This document shows, in pieces, positions 15,064 to 22,519 of a DNA stretch of 24,263 nucleotides. Location: NCBI GenBank assembly GCA_937952285.1, contig CALFZE010000051.1, positions 1 to 24,263 of the forward strand, in the 5' to 3' direction. The notes beneath the pieces were generated by a model. The model had not been told where the DNA came from. It worked only from the letters and a program-made list of their open reading frames with translations, and did not search any database. Both the position numbers and the translations under genes were made by a program. The DNA comes from UBA2428 sp002343545. Lineage in GTDB: Bacteria > Bdellovibrionota > UBA2428. Position 1 is the first letter of the stretch. Every line of letters begins with the position of its first letter.

Positions 15064-17007
15064 ATGCTGCGACAAGTGTTTTTGACGTTGGCTATTGGGC
15101 TTAGCTGGGCGCCGAGTGCTTCTGCTGAGCAGCCTATTCCGGAGGGTCTAGAATCTCCGCGTATTGTCGTTCACCTTTTGGATTATTTGGCGAAAGACTA
15201 CGCAGGTGCAGTTGATGCCACTGGCAAGGTCCTTAGCGAGAGCGAGTACGCCGAGCAGGTCGAGTTTGCGAAGATGGCGGTCAAAGCGGCCGAGACACAG
15301 CCCGTTTTGAGTTCCAGTTCGTCGCTTAAGCAAAGTCTTGCGACGCTCCTAAGCGACATTCAATCGAAGGCTTCACCTGAAAAGGTGGCTCCGCTCGCCC
15401 GAGAGATCCAGCGAGAGGTCATTCGGTTGGCTCAGATTAAACTTGAGCCCATACGCTGGCCGCTGCTCGAATCGGGTCAGCGACTCTTTGCGGCCAATTG
15501 TGTGTCGTGCCATGGCGCCACCGGCGCGGGTAACGGCCCGCTTGGGGAAGGACTGGACCCGCCCCCGGCTAATTTTGTCGATGCCGAGGGGATGAAGGCA
15601 CTCACTCCCTTTGCCGCGTTCAATACAATTCGCCTCGGCGTTCCCGGCACCGGCATGGCTCCCTTTGCGCAGTTCTCAGATCAGGAAGTTTGGGAGCTCG
15701 CTTTCTACGTTAACTCACTGAGATTCTCTAAGCCGACTGAAGCGGTGGAGTTTCCCGCGGATTGGTCTCCGGAGAACGATGAGGTCCTAGGGAGGGTCGC
15801 ATCTCGCTCAGACAATGCTTTGAAAGATGAGATGACGGGGAGCGTGGACTTCAAAGATAAACTCCTAGCGGCCCTTCGGTTGCATGAAGGCAAACGCGAC
15901 CAGATGAGCTTCCTGACCATCGCTTCTACGAAGCTCAAAGAAGCTGGCGATCACTTTGACTCAAAAGAGTTTGAACTTGCTAAGACGAAGGCGCTCCAGG
16001 CCTACCTCGAGGGCATTGAGCCAATTGAGCCTAGGCTCCGGGCAACGGATCCCCAGTCGCTCGTCGACATCGAAGACGCCATGGGACGAGTGCGCCTTGC
16101 GATTGAGTCTCGAAGCGAAGAAACGGGTTTTGCGATCGCGGAAGCTCAAGAGAAGATCGTTGGACTGCGCCCGCTACTGACCGACCACGAAATGTCGGAG
16201 GGAATGGCATTCCTAGCATCTTTTTTCATCATTCTTCGTGAAGGCTTCGAGGCGGTGCTGATCATTCTCGCTCTTCTTGGTGTTGTGCGTGCCGCCGGTT
16301 CAAAGAAGGCCGCGCTGTACGTTCACGGTGGGTGGCTCACGGCGACCGTCATTGGGATTGTGGCGTGGTTTCTCTCGGGGTGGCTGATGGCCTCGAGTGG
16401 GGCAAGCCGCGAGTATCTCGAAGGTATAACCTCGGTTCTCGCCGTTCTTGTCCTCCTCTATGTGGGATTCTGGCTCCATCGCCAGACGGAAATTGGCAGA
16501 TGGAAAGCCTTCCTCGAAGTGAAGGTTAAACATTTCCTTTCGGGTGGAAATCTACTCGGACTCGGCTTTATCGCTTTTATGGCAACGTTCCGGGAAGCGC
16601 TCGAGACGGTTTTGTTCCTTCGGTCGATTTGGCTGGATCTCGGCCAGGAAGCGAAAGTTGCGCTCTTTGCCGGGGTCGTCAGTTCTTTTGTACTCGTGAT
16701 TCTCCTTTCGTGGATTGCGCTGAACTACTCTCGTCGTCTCCCGCTTAGAACTCTGTTCAATGCCTCGAGCGCGATGATGCTGGTTCTTGCGACGATTCTC
16801 GCTGGTAAGGGGGTCCATGCACTCCAGGAAGCGGGAGTTTTCGATGTTGGGGCGGTTCCCTTGAAAATGCGATTTGAGTTGTTTGGTTTCTATCCGACCA
16901 GCCAAACGTTGCTTGCTCAGGTGGTAACGGCGCTCCTCGTAGGTATGCTTTGGTACTTGGGTACACGTCCTTCTTCGAAAGTTGCGGTTGAGAGTAGGAC
17001 AAAATGA
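15064..17007 (+). CDS. Cytochrome c-FTR1 family permease (PbrT-like)
   Basis: Fusion protein of 647 residues. It has a signal peptide (cleavage near A-S-A at 21), then a periplasmic part with one c-type haem site C146-V-S-C149-H150 and G-A-G-N-G-P-L-G. A helical spacer follows to about residue 375. The C-terminal FTR1 permease has about seven membrane segments and two R-E-x-x-E motifs: R392-E-G-F-E396 and R510-E-A-L-E514. FTR1 permeases move Fe(III), and the haem-fused version matches PbrT of lead-resistance loci, where it takes up Pb(II). ATG 15064 is preferred to an upstream ATG at 15010 inside arsR because it gives a clean signal peptide and AGGGG lies upstream. The stop overlaps the CDF reading frame (ATGA). 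Confidence 0.88.
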   Translation: MLRQVFLTLAIGLSWAPSASAEQPIPEGLESPRIVVHLLDYLAKDYAGAVDATGKVLSESEYAEQVEFAKMAVKAAETQPVLSSSSSLKQSLATLLSDIQSKASPEKVAPLAREIQREVIRLAQIKLEPIRWPLLESGQRLFAANCVSCHGATGAGNGPLGEGLDPPPANFVDAEGMKALTPFAAFNTIRLGVPGTGMAPFAQFSDQEVWELAFYVNSLRFSKPTEAVEFPADWSPENDEVLGRVASRSDNALKDEMTGSVDFKDKLLAALRLHEGKRDQMSFLTIASTKLKEAGDHFDSKEFELAKTKALQAYLEGIEPIEPRLRATDPQSLVDIEDAMGRVRLAIESRSEETGFAIAEAQEKIVGLRPLLTDHEMSEGMAFLASFFIILREGFEAVLIILALLGVVRAAGSKKAALYVHGGWLTATVIGIVAWFLSGWLMASSGASREYLEGITSVLAVLVLLYVGFWLHRQTEIGRWKAFLEVKVKHFLSGGNLLGLGFIAFMATFREALETVLFLRSIWLDLGQEAKVALFAGVVSSFVLVILLSWIALNYSRRLPLRTLFNASSAMMLVLATILAGKGVHALQEAGVFDVGAVPLKMRFELFGFYPTSQTLLAQVVTALLVGMLWYLGTRPSSKVAVESRTK

Positions 17008-17842
17008 GTTCGGTACAAATTAAGTCGATTTTCCGAATTCCAATGATGGATTACCCGTTGGAGGAAAGGCTTGTTCGGATGGCTGTCGGAGAAGAGCCTG
17101 TCCGGCAAATGGAATTTGACCTTCCGGCGCGAACCGTCACGATGGTTCACAAAACTGCCCCGACCGGATTCTCGCTAAGCTAGCGCCCCTCAATTTCGGG
17201 GCGGTCCACGTGGAAAGCCGCCCTGTTTCGGAAAAAGAGACGGAATGTCTTCGATTCTCTAGCGCTAAGCAAGGTGACAATGACCGTGCGGAGATGAAAG
17301 TTCTTAAGATTCTCCTCGGAATCAACGCGCTTCTCTTCGTGGTCGAGATTACGCTTGGATTTGTTGCCCAAAGCGCGGGTTTGATTGCGGACTCCATGGA
17401 TACGTTCGCGGATGCGGCCGTCTACGGCGGTAGTCTTCTCGCCGTGGGCCGCTACATTCGGTTGCAGCGGAAGGCGGCTCGCGTGAGTGGCTACATGCAG
17501 ATGGCATTGGCGGCCTTTGCTTTGTTCGAGGTAGCGCGACGGTTTGTTTTCGGAAGCGATCCGGAGCCCGGCTATATGATGGGGGTGGCGTTCCTTGCGT
17601 TGATTGCCAATGTGATCTGTCTTTGGCTCATCTCGAAGCACCGGGACGGCGGGGTTCATATGAAAGCGGGTTTGATTTTCTCTGCCAACGACGTCATCGC
17701 CAACGCCGGGGTTATCTTGGCTGGCTTGCTCGTTTCGATCTTTGGTAGCCCAATTCCGGATTTCGTGATCGGTCTAATTATTGCTGTCGTAGTTTTCCGG
17801 GGATCGCTAGCAATTCTGAAAGTTTCTCTACCGACCCAATAG
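17004..17842 (+). pseudogene. CDF-type cation transporter 1, frameshifted
   Basis: The frame from ATG 17004 encodes an N-terminal domain like that of the intact transporter at 23,180 (E-E-R-L-V-R-M, then F-D-L-P-A-R) but stops at TAG 17,187. The alignment to the intact copy resumes one frame over from about 17,168 (I-L-A-K-L-A-P-L-N-F-G-A), so one base is missing near 17,160-17,168. The rest is open to 17,842, with membrane segments G-L-I-A-D-S-M-D-T-F-A-D and F-S-A-N-D-V-I-A-N-A-G-V-I. The N-terminal metal motif is also changed: M-D-Y-P-L-E-E against M-D-C-P-S-E-E in copy 2, losing the Cys. A restart at GTG 17210 could give a 210-residue transporter core, so partial function is possible. A sequencing error is an alternative. 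Confidence 0.82.
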
Positions 17843-18007
17843 TTTCGTGCTCGTTTCAGGAGCCAAATAGTCTCGGTCGCGATCAATCCGCTGATCATTC
17901 TCCCGAGAAGCCGGAGTCCCGAAATTGTGAGAGCGGGTTCGGCGCCAAACGACGCAAAGAGCTCAAGGTGCGCGACTAGTGAAGACTCTTGGGTGAGTCA
18001 CGGGGTG
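17843..18007. other. Spacer between the CDF pseudogene and IS remnant
   Basis: About 165 bp without a supported gene, repeat or terminator. It probably contains the unrecognised outer end of the IS remnant. TGAGTCA at 17,994-18,000 is palindromic but too short to name. Confidence 0.4.
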
Positions 18008-18642
18008 TTAAGCGGATAGCGTTTTTTGCCAGTTCTCCACAAATTCTTTTGGTGAACGCATCCCGAGCGAGCTGTACGGATGAAGTTCGTTGTCGGTGTT
18101 TCTACAACCCTCGATCTTTTCCTTCGCGTCGCCAAGATCAAAGAAGACGTGTTCGTTGAGGCGATCGTCGCGCAGTCGCGAGTTGAAGCTTTCGATGAAC
18201 GCGTTTTCGTTTAGCCTGCCCGGTGTGATGAGCTCGCGCTCGATGAGGTTCTTGCCGCACCAATCGAAGAGCACTCTTGAAATGAATGGATTCCTTGGTG
18301 AAATCGTCGACGACGGTGAGGCGCTTTGAGTTTCCGCTTTAACGGCAGCTGGTTGAAGGCAAAATCGATCGACCAGACTTCGTCGGGACGCGAAGCCGCA
18401 GGCGGCGCTATGCGCGGAACGTCCGACCTGTTTTTCCGCTTGTGGCGTTTATGCTGCATTTTTTCCTAGGTGTAAATTCGTTCGGCTCGTTTGTGTTTCT
18501 TCACGCGGCCTTCTTTACGAAGGATCGAGTGAAAGCGTGGCGGTCCCCAACACCGGTGGTGCTCGACGAGCTTTTGTAGGTGCTTTTTGACGGCAAGATC
18601 CGCGCTCGGATCGCTCTTTCGGGCCACTTTATGCGGTGTGAC
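18008..18642 (-). pseudogene. IS3-family transposase (OrfB) remnant
   Basis: Read on the minus strand, 18,642 down to about 18,333 gives an IS3 OrfB middle part: W-G-P-P-R-F-H, then R-P-D-E-V-W-S-I-D-F. An in-frame TAG interrupts it at 18,466-18,468. Near 18,320-18,332 the frame shifts to L-T-V-V-D-D-F-T-K-E-S. Near 18,276 an internal deletion removes the centre of the DDE domain. The C-terminal part then continues as N-A-F-I-E-S-F-N-S-R-L-R-D and H-P-Y-S-S-L-G up to the stop at 18,008. The OrfA part and terminal repeats are not recognisable. It is dead: one stop, one shift and one deletion. It separates the two metal modules and ends within about 40 bp of the copy B small gene. Confidence 0.9.
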
Positions 18643-18679
18643 TCATCTTTCAAGATTCACGGTTTTCGGGGGGAGCCGC

Positions 18680-18889
18680 GTGGTATTGGCAGGTGATTGG
18701 GAATTTGTTCGACAGTCCTCAGGTGAGTTGACCTATAGGGTGCTTCGGATGCACGAGGCTCAGGTCGATCTGCTCAGGGTCGATTGGGGGCAGCCGGGCT
18801 TCTGCACGGAGTGGGATCGAGACTACAATGCAAAAACTCGTTCATGTGGAAGGCGCGGAGAGTTTATCGAACGGCGCTATCCGCAGTGA
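18680..18889 (+). CDS. Small Cys-pair protein with WGxPGFCTEWDRDY motif, copy B
   Basis: Paralogue of the protein at 14,147-14,395. The shared core starts at F-V-R-Q-S and includes V-D-W-G-Q-P-G-F-C-T-E-W-D-R-D-Y, S-C-G-R-R and F-I-E-R. Synonymous differences from copy A are frequent (for example Thr ACG/ACC, Glu GAG/GAA, Cys TGT/TGC, Gly GGA/GGT), so the protein sequence is what is conserved. GTG 18680, with GGGGGGAG just upstream, is my best start (69 residues). The frame stays open back to 18,587, but that part is antisense to the transposase remnant and has no match to copy A. The copy may therefore have lost its original N-terminus, and with it any signal sequence, to the IS insertion. 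Function unknown. Confidence 0.62.
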   Translation: MVLAGDWEFVRQSSGELTYRVLRMHEAQVDLLRVDWGQPGFCTEWDRDYNAKTRSCGRRGEFIERRYPQ

Positions 18890-18982
18890 CGTTTCTGGCC
18901 GTTAGGGAGGCAACGCTTCTCCTATTTAAATCAGGCGGCGCGTCGGCGAAGGCTGGTGCGATCTCCGAAAAGAGGTTGTGTC

Positions 18983-19257
18983 TCAATTAAGCGTACTAGC
19001 AGCAGGAGCGGCCTGAATCGTATCTAGCGTCATGCCAGCAGCTATCATGCGTATCATCATGGTCCCAAGAGTAAGCAGGGACTGCCTCTTCTCGGCACTC
19101 TCGAGTCGTTTTTCCGGAATTCAAACAGGCCGCCATTTTCTCGTGACTCTACTTTCGCTGCGCGAGCTGCTTGGTTCGGGTTTTGCTGATCGCGTGCAGT
19201 ATTAGCGTATGCCAAAGCACCGAAAAGACCCGCGGACAAGATAAACGCCTTCATCAT
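18983..19257 (-). pseudogene. Small secreted protein, divergent from arsR 2, frameshifted
   Basis: The ATG at 19257 has an excellent ribosome site (AAGGAGG, spacing 5-6) on the minus strand. The product starts with a clear signal peptide (M-M-K-A-F-I-L-S-A-G-L-F-G-A-L-A-Y-A, cleavage after A18), then a Gln/Asn/Ala-rich stretch. As written, the frame ends at 19,057 after 66 residues. At the T-run 19,109-19,113 (A5 in the coding strand) one more A would join it to a second open frame (S-A-E-K-R-Q-S-L-L-T-L-G-T-M-M-I-R-M) ending at TGA 18,983-18,985, giving 91 residues. The family is not recognised. It shares the ArsR operator region and so is probably co-regulated. Homopolymer sequencing error and real decay are both possible. 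Confidence 0.6.
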
Positions 19258-19292
19258 GGAAACCTCCTTCAAATGGTTCATATTGCTTAAGG

Positions 19293-19324
19293 TACCATAC
19301 TTGCATTTTAGTGCAAGTATGGTA
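19293..19324. promoter_or_regulatory. ArsR operator 2 (perfect inverted repeat, divergent promoter)
   Basis: TACCATACTTGCA (19293-19305) and TGCAAGTATGGTA (19312-19324) are perfect 13-bp arms around TTTTAG. The inner part, CCATACTTGC-N8-GCAAGTATGG, has the same half-site pattern and 8-nt core spacing as operator 1. It lies between the divergent secreted-protein gene and arsR 2. Overlapping it, TTGCAT (19301-19306) and TAAGAT (19323-19328) are a possible weak promoter whose start would fall at about the ATG of arsR 2. Confidence 0.85.
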
Positions 19325-19335
19325 AGATTCGATGG

Positions 19336-19746
19336 ATGCATGTAGTTGTGCCGGACGGATTTGAGGTATTTCAGGCGCTTTCGGATTCAACGCGACTAAG
19401 AATTGTGCGCCTATTGGCTGCAACTCGTGACGAAGCTTGTCTTTGTGAATTGGTCGATTGCCTAGGCGAAGCTGAATACAATATTTCGCGGCACTTGAAG
19501 ATACTTCGAAACGCAGGGCTTCTCTCCGCCGAAAAAGAAGGTCGGTGGATTTACCATCGACTGGTGTCTGGTTCGAAGGTCTTCCAATCTCTCGCTAAGT
19601 GCATTTTGCTTTTCCCCGATCACACGAGAGTTTTTGAGTCGGACCTCAAGCGATTTTCTGAACGCATTCCTATCCGGTCGGAAGGCAGATGCCGAACACC
19701 TTCAGGCGACAGCAAATCCGGTGCAACCGGCAGTCTTGGCGGGTGA
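19336..19746 (+). CDS. ArsR/SmtB-family metal-responsive repressor 2
   Basis: Protein of 136 residues, close paralogue of the first ArsR. It shows F-Q-A-L-S-D-S-T-R, the metal site E-A-C35-L-C37-E-L at identical positions, the recognition helix S-R-H-L-K-I-L-R-N-A-G-L, and the wing E-K-E-G-R-W-I-Y-H-R. It carries extra cysteines C42, C89 and C119 that copy 1 lacks or places elsewhere, so metal preference may differ. The ATG is 12 nt after the operator and has no clear ribosome site, which would fit leaderless or weakly initiated translation. It is followed after 3 nt by the GTG of dsbD, so the repressor heads the disulfide-relay operon and probably controls it and the divergent secreted protein. 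Confidence 0.92.
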   Translation: MHVVVPDGFEVFQALSDSTRLRIVRLLAATRDEACLCELVDCLGEAEYNISRHLKILRNAGLLSAEKEGRWIYHRLVSGSKVFQSLAKCILLFPDHTRVFESDLKRFSERIPIRSEGRCRTPSGDSKSGATGSLGG

Positions 19747-19749
19747 ACA

Positions 19750-21495
19750 GTGACCACCCAGAACGCGCCTAGAGGCCCGGGCAGTAGCCTCTCGTTGCTA
19801 TTGATCTTTGCCGCCTTTTTCACGGTCACATTTGGTTCACTAGCTGAGGCAGCATCGCCGAACACTCTTACGCCGGTACCTTTTGAGGAACTTTCATCAG
19901 AGGTAAAGAAAGCTGTTGGAGTTAGAGGAGAGATTGAAGCCTCTGAAGACCCCGACGTCCTTACGGTAAAAGTCACACTCAACGTTCGTGGGCGCTTTCA
20001 TCTCTACGTCGATAAGACGGCTTTTTGGGTTTTGCCATCGGCACGTGACAACAAAGAGTTATGGAAAATTAGCGGTATTGAAAAAGCCAAAACAAGTAAG
20101 TTTCTTGATCCCATCACCAAAACTTACATGGATGGCTACTCCGGTGAGTCTGTTTTCCGCGTAGGCCTTGCGAAGACAGAAGGCTCGCCTGCAGTTAGTT
20201 CCGAAAGTGTTGATCTAGGCGTTACGTTTCAGGCCTGTGATGCCAATATTTGCTTCCTGCCTGCGGCGGTGAAGCTCGCTCTTGCGCCGCCATCCACCCA
20301 AGCAGCTGTTCCAGATGCCTATGGCGAGAAAGAGACATACTGGGATCGTGTGAACGCATATTTTCAGGAAAGCCTTGCGTTCTTAGAGGAAGGAATAACC
20401 TCACCGATTGGTCTGTTGATTGTTTTTTTGGCGGGCCTCCTAACGGCATTTACCCCTTGCGTCTATCCGATATATCCAATCACCTTGGCACTTTTCTCTC
20501 GATGGGGCTCTCAACATAAGAGCTCAAGCGTCCTACTTATCTTGAGCTACTGTCTCGGCATGACGCTTACCTACGCAGTTCTTGGCACTCTTACCGTTGC
20601 AAGTGGCTCGCTCTTTGGCTCGTTAACTCAAACTCCATTTTTTTTGATTGGGATAGGTCTTCTTATCTTAGTCTCGGCGGTGTTTTTTTCCGGCGTCGTG
20701 GCCTTTCCGATGCCGGGCTTTCTAGTTAACACGTTAGCAAAACCGGAAGGCGAAACCGCAGAGCCGGGAAAGTATTCGCTTTCGCAAAAAATTGCCGCTA
20801 TCTCAAAGGCTGGTTTCATGGGTGCAGGGATTGGAGTGGTTGCGGCTCCGTGTGTTGGCCCCGTACTAATGGCTATTTTGGTATGGCTTGCAGCCGCAGC
20901 GGCGCAAGGAAACCTCCCCTATCTTGAAGGCTTTTTTCTCCTCTCCGTATTTGGTGTGGGAATGAGCCTTCCGTTTCTTGTCCTTGGATTCCTAATGCTG
21001 TCGCTTAAAAAGAAGCTTAGGGGAATTGGTCGTTTTACTCCGTTCGTGAAAGCTTTTGGCACTTTGCTTATGTGCGTTTCCGCGCTGTTTTTTCTTGTGC
21101 CTGGAGTCAGGCTTCTTGGTGAAAGCGCAGTTCCCGCGAATTCAGAAATCAAATACCCAGTACGAAGTTTCAGCGAATGGACGAAAACTAAGTTTACGGT
21201 AATAGATTTTAGGGCCGATTGGTGTCCGCCCTGCATTCAGCTTGAAAATGAAACTTTTTCTCACCCAAGTGTAGCAACCCTCTTTGAGTTGGGGACATGG
21301 GAAATGGTTCGGGTCGATATGACAACTTCAACGCAGGATACTGATGCATTATCGAAAGATTTTGGCGTCGTAGCCCTTCCGACTGTGCTTCTTGCTGCGC
21401 CGGGCGGCCGAGTTTGTGCGAAATTGAAACTCTTCGGTTTTGAAAATGCTTCAAGGTTTCTTGCGCGCCTGAAAAGAGCTGAGAGGGAATGCTAG
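19750..21495 (+). CDS. dsbD: Protein-disulfide reductase DsbD
   Basis: Protein of 581 residues, normal length for DsbD, with all three parts and six redox cysteines. After a signal peptide (hydrophobic stretch about 15-30) comes the periplasmic alpha domain with C163-D-A-N-I-C168. The membrane domain carries T-P-C237-V-Y-P-I-Y-P and A-P-C368-V-G-P-V-L. The C-terminal thioredoxin-like domain has W-C492-P-P-C495. It carries electrons from cytosolic thioredoxin to periplasmic proteins with wrongly formed or metal-blocked thiols, and to cytochrome c maturation. GTG 19750 starts 3 nt after arsR 2, and the stop overlaps lspA by 7 nt. It is visibly AT-richer than the backbone genes. A chromosomal copy for normal use may exist elsewhere; this one looks metal-inducible. 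Confidence 0.94.
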   Translation: MTTQNAPRGPGSSLSLLLIFAAFFTVTFGSLAEAASPNTLTPVPFEELSSEVKKAVGVRGEIEASEDPDVLTVKVTLNVRGRFHLYVDKTAFWVLPSARDNKELWKISGIEKAKTSKFLDPITKTYMDGYSGESVFRVGLAKTEGSPAVSSESVDLGVTFQACDANICFLPAAVKLALAPPSTQAAVPDAYGEKETYWDRVNAYFQESLAFLEEGITSPIGLLIVFLAGLLTAFTPCVYPIYPITLALFSRWGSQHKSSSVLLILSYCLGMTLTYAVLGTLTVASGSLFGSLTQTPFFLIGIGLLILVSAVFFSGVVAFPMPGFLVNTLAKPEGETAEPGKYSLSQKIAAISKAGFMGAGIGVVAAPCVGPVLMAILVWLAAAAAQGNLPYLEGFFLLSVFGVGMSLPFLVLGFLMLSLKKKLRGIGRFTPFVKAFGTLLMCVSALFFLVPGVRLLGESAVPANSEIKYPVRSFSEWTKTKFTVIDFRADWCPPCIQLENETFSHPSVATLFELGTWEMVRVDMTTSTQDTDALSKDFGVVALPTVLLAAPGGRVCAKLKLFGFENASRFLARLKRAEREC

Positions 21496-22058
21496 TGTCA
21501 GCTCAACCAGGCAGTCACCGTAGAATCTACATCATCATGCTGCTGATTGCCGCAGTCGTCTTCTCTCTTGATATCTGGACGAAAAGTCTGGCCGAAGCAG
21601 CCTTTGCTCGTGAAGGAGATTTCACAGAAGTCTTTGGCTGGTTCAATTTTACCCTAACTTATAACCACGGCGCGGCGTTCGGAATGTTGAAGAATTTGCC
21701 CGAATCTATTCGAAAGGGAGTTCTTCTGCTTTTGCCGCCGGCTGTCCTTCTTGTCCTTTGGCGCAGCTACGTCTCAAAATTTAAACCCTCCGAGATTCTG
21801 GGACCGATCTCAATCGGGCTGGTGATTGGTGGAGCTATTGGAAACTTCTGGGATCGACTTCCTGATGGCCGCGTAACGGACTTTATCGACTGGTACTACC
21901 GAAGCGATAATGGCTGCTTACCTCAATTTTTTCCGATCAGCCCAGGCACCTGCCACTGGCCAATATTTAATCTTGCAGATTGCGCCATTATGTTGGCAAT
22001 GGGGCTCCTCATCATTCAGTCTTTGAGAGTTGGAAAAGACGGAGGCATAAGCGGTTGA
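21489..22058 (+). CDS. lspA: Lipoprotein signal peptidase II (LspA, PbrC-like)
   Basis: Aspartic signal peptidase of 189 residues with four membrane segments. Catalytic Asp residues are D131 in R-V-T-D-F-I-D and D164 in F-N-L-A-D-C-A-I. Also present are the family motifs S-L-D-I-W-T-K, L-T-Y-N-H-G-A-A-F-G and G-G-A-I-G-N-F-W-D-R. Between the two catalytic motifs is an insertion of about 14 residues containing C143 and C155, longer than in housekeeping LspA and possibly disulfide-bonded. LspA genes in lead and heavy-metal loci (pbrC) mature lipoproteins needed for metal handling. It overlaps dsbD by 7 nt and dsbB by one base (TGATG). C166, next to the catalytic Asp, is another unusual thiol. 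Confidence 0.93.
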   Translation: MLVSAQPGSHRRIYIIMLLIAAVVFSLDIWTKSLAEAAFAREGDFTEVFGWFNFTLTYNHGAAFGMLKNLPESIRKGVLLLLPPAVLLVLWRSYVSKFKPSEILGPISIGLVIGGAIGNFWDRLPDGRVTDFIDWYYRSDNGCLPQFFPISPGTCHWPIFNLADCAIMLAMGLLIIQSLRVGKDGGISG

Positions 22059-22519
22059 TGTCTCACCTTGTATTCAGCACTAATCCTATTAAGACAAGAC
22101 TGCTTTACCTGGCTTGGATTGTAGCCATAGGGGCAACTCTAGGTAGCCTTTTCTTCAGCGAGGTAATGAAGCTACCCCCGTGCTCTTTGTGTTGGTACCA
22201 ACGTATTTTCATGTACCCACTAGCCATCATCACTCCGCTTGGAATTGTGATGCGCGATGCTCGAACCGCTGTATACGCATTCGCGCTAGTAGGTCCTGGG
22301 CTAATCGTAAGCATCTATCACAATCTTCTCTACTACCACGTTATCCCCGAAAGTCTTGCGCCTTGTGTGCAGGGTGTCTCTTGTACCACGAGGCAGCTTG
22401 AGTGGTTTGGTTTTGTAACAATTCCGCTACTCTCTCTTTTCTCCTTTTTATCCATTTTCATCTTAATGACCTGGCAGCTTCGTTTGCAGGAGCGCCAAGG
22501 GAAAGGTTTCCTTTTATGA
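22058..22519 (+). CDS. dsbB: Disulfide bond formation protein DsbB-family (BdbC-like)
   Basis: Membrane protein of 153 residues with four membrane segments. The quinone-side redox pair is C42-S-L-C45 in P-P-C-S-L-C-W-Y-Q-R, and the second periplasmic pair is C103 and C109 in A-P-C-V-Q-G-V-S-C. The W-Y-Q-R after the first pair is typical of the family. It reoxidises its DsbA partner and passes electrons to quinone. The start overlaps the lspA stop (TGATG), with GGAGG about 12 nt upstream. The stop overlaps the DsbA-like start (ATGA), the usual pairing of oxidase and thiol oxidant. A longer frame opens upstream at 21,980, but that part overlaps the lspA coding region. Confidence 0.92.
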   Translation: MSHLVFSTNPIKTRLLYLAWIVAIGATLGSLFFSEVMKLPPCSLCWYQRIFMYPLAIITPLGIVMRDARTAVYAFALVGPGLIVSIYHNLLYYHVIPESLAPCVQGVSCTTRQLEWFGFVTIPLLSLFSFLSIFILMTWQLRLQERQGKGFLL

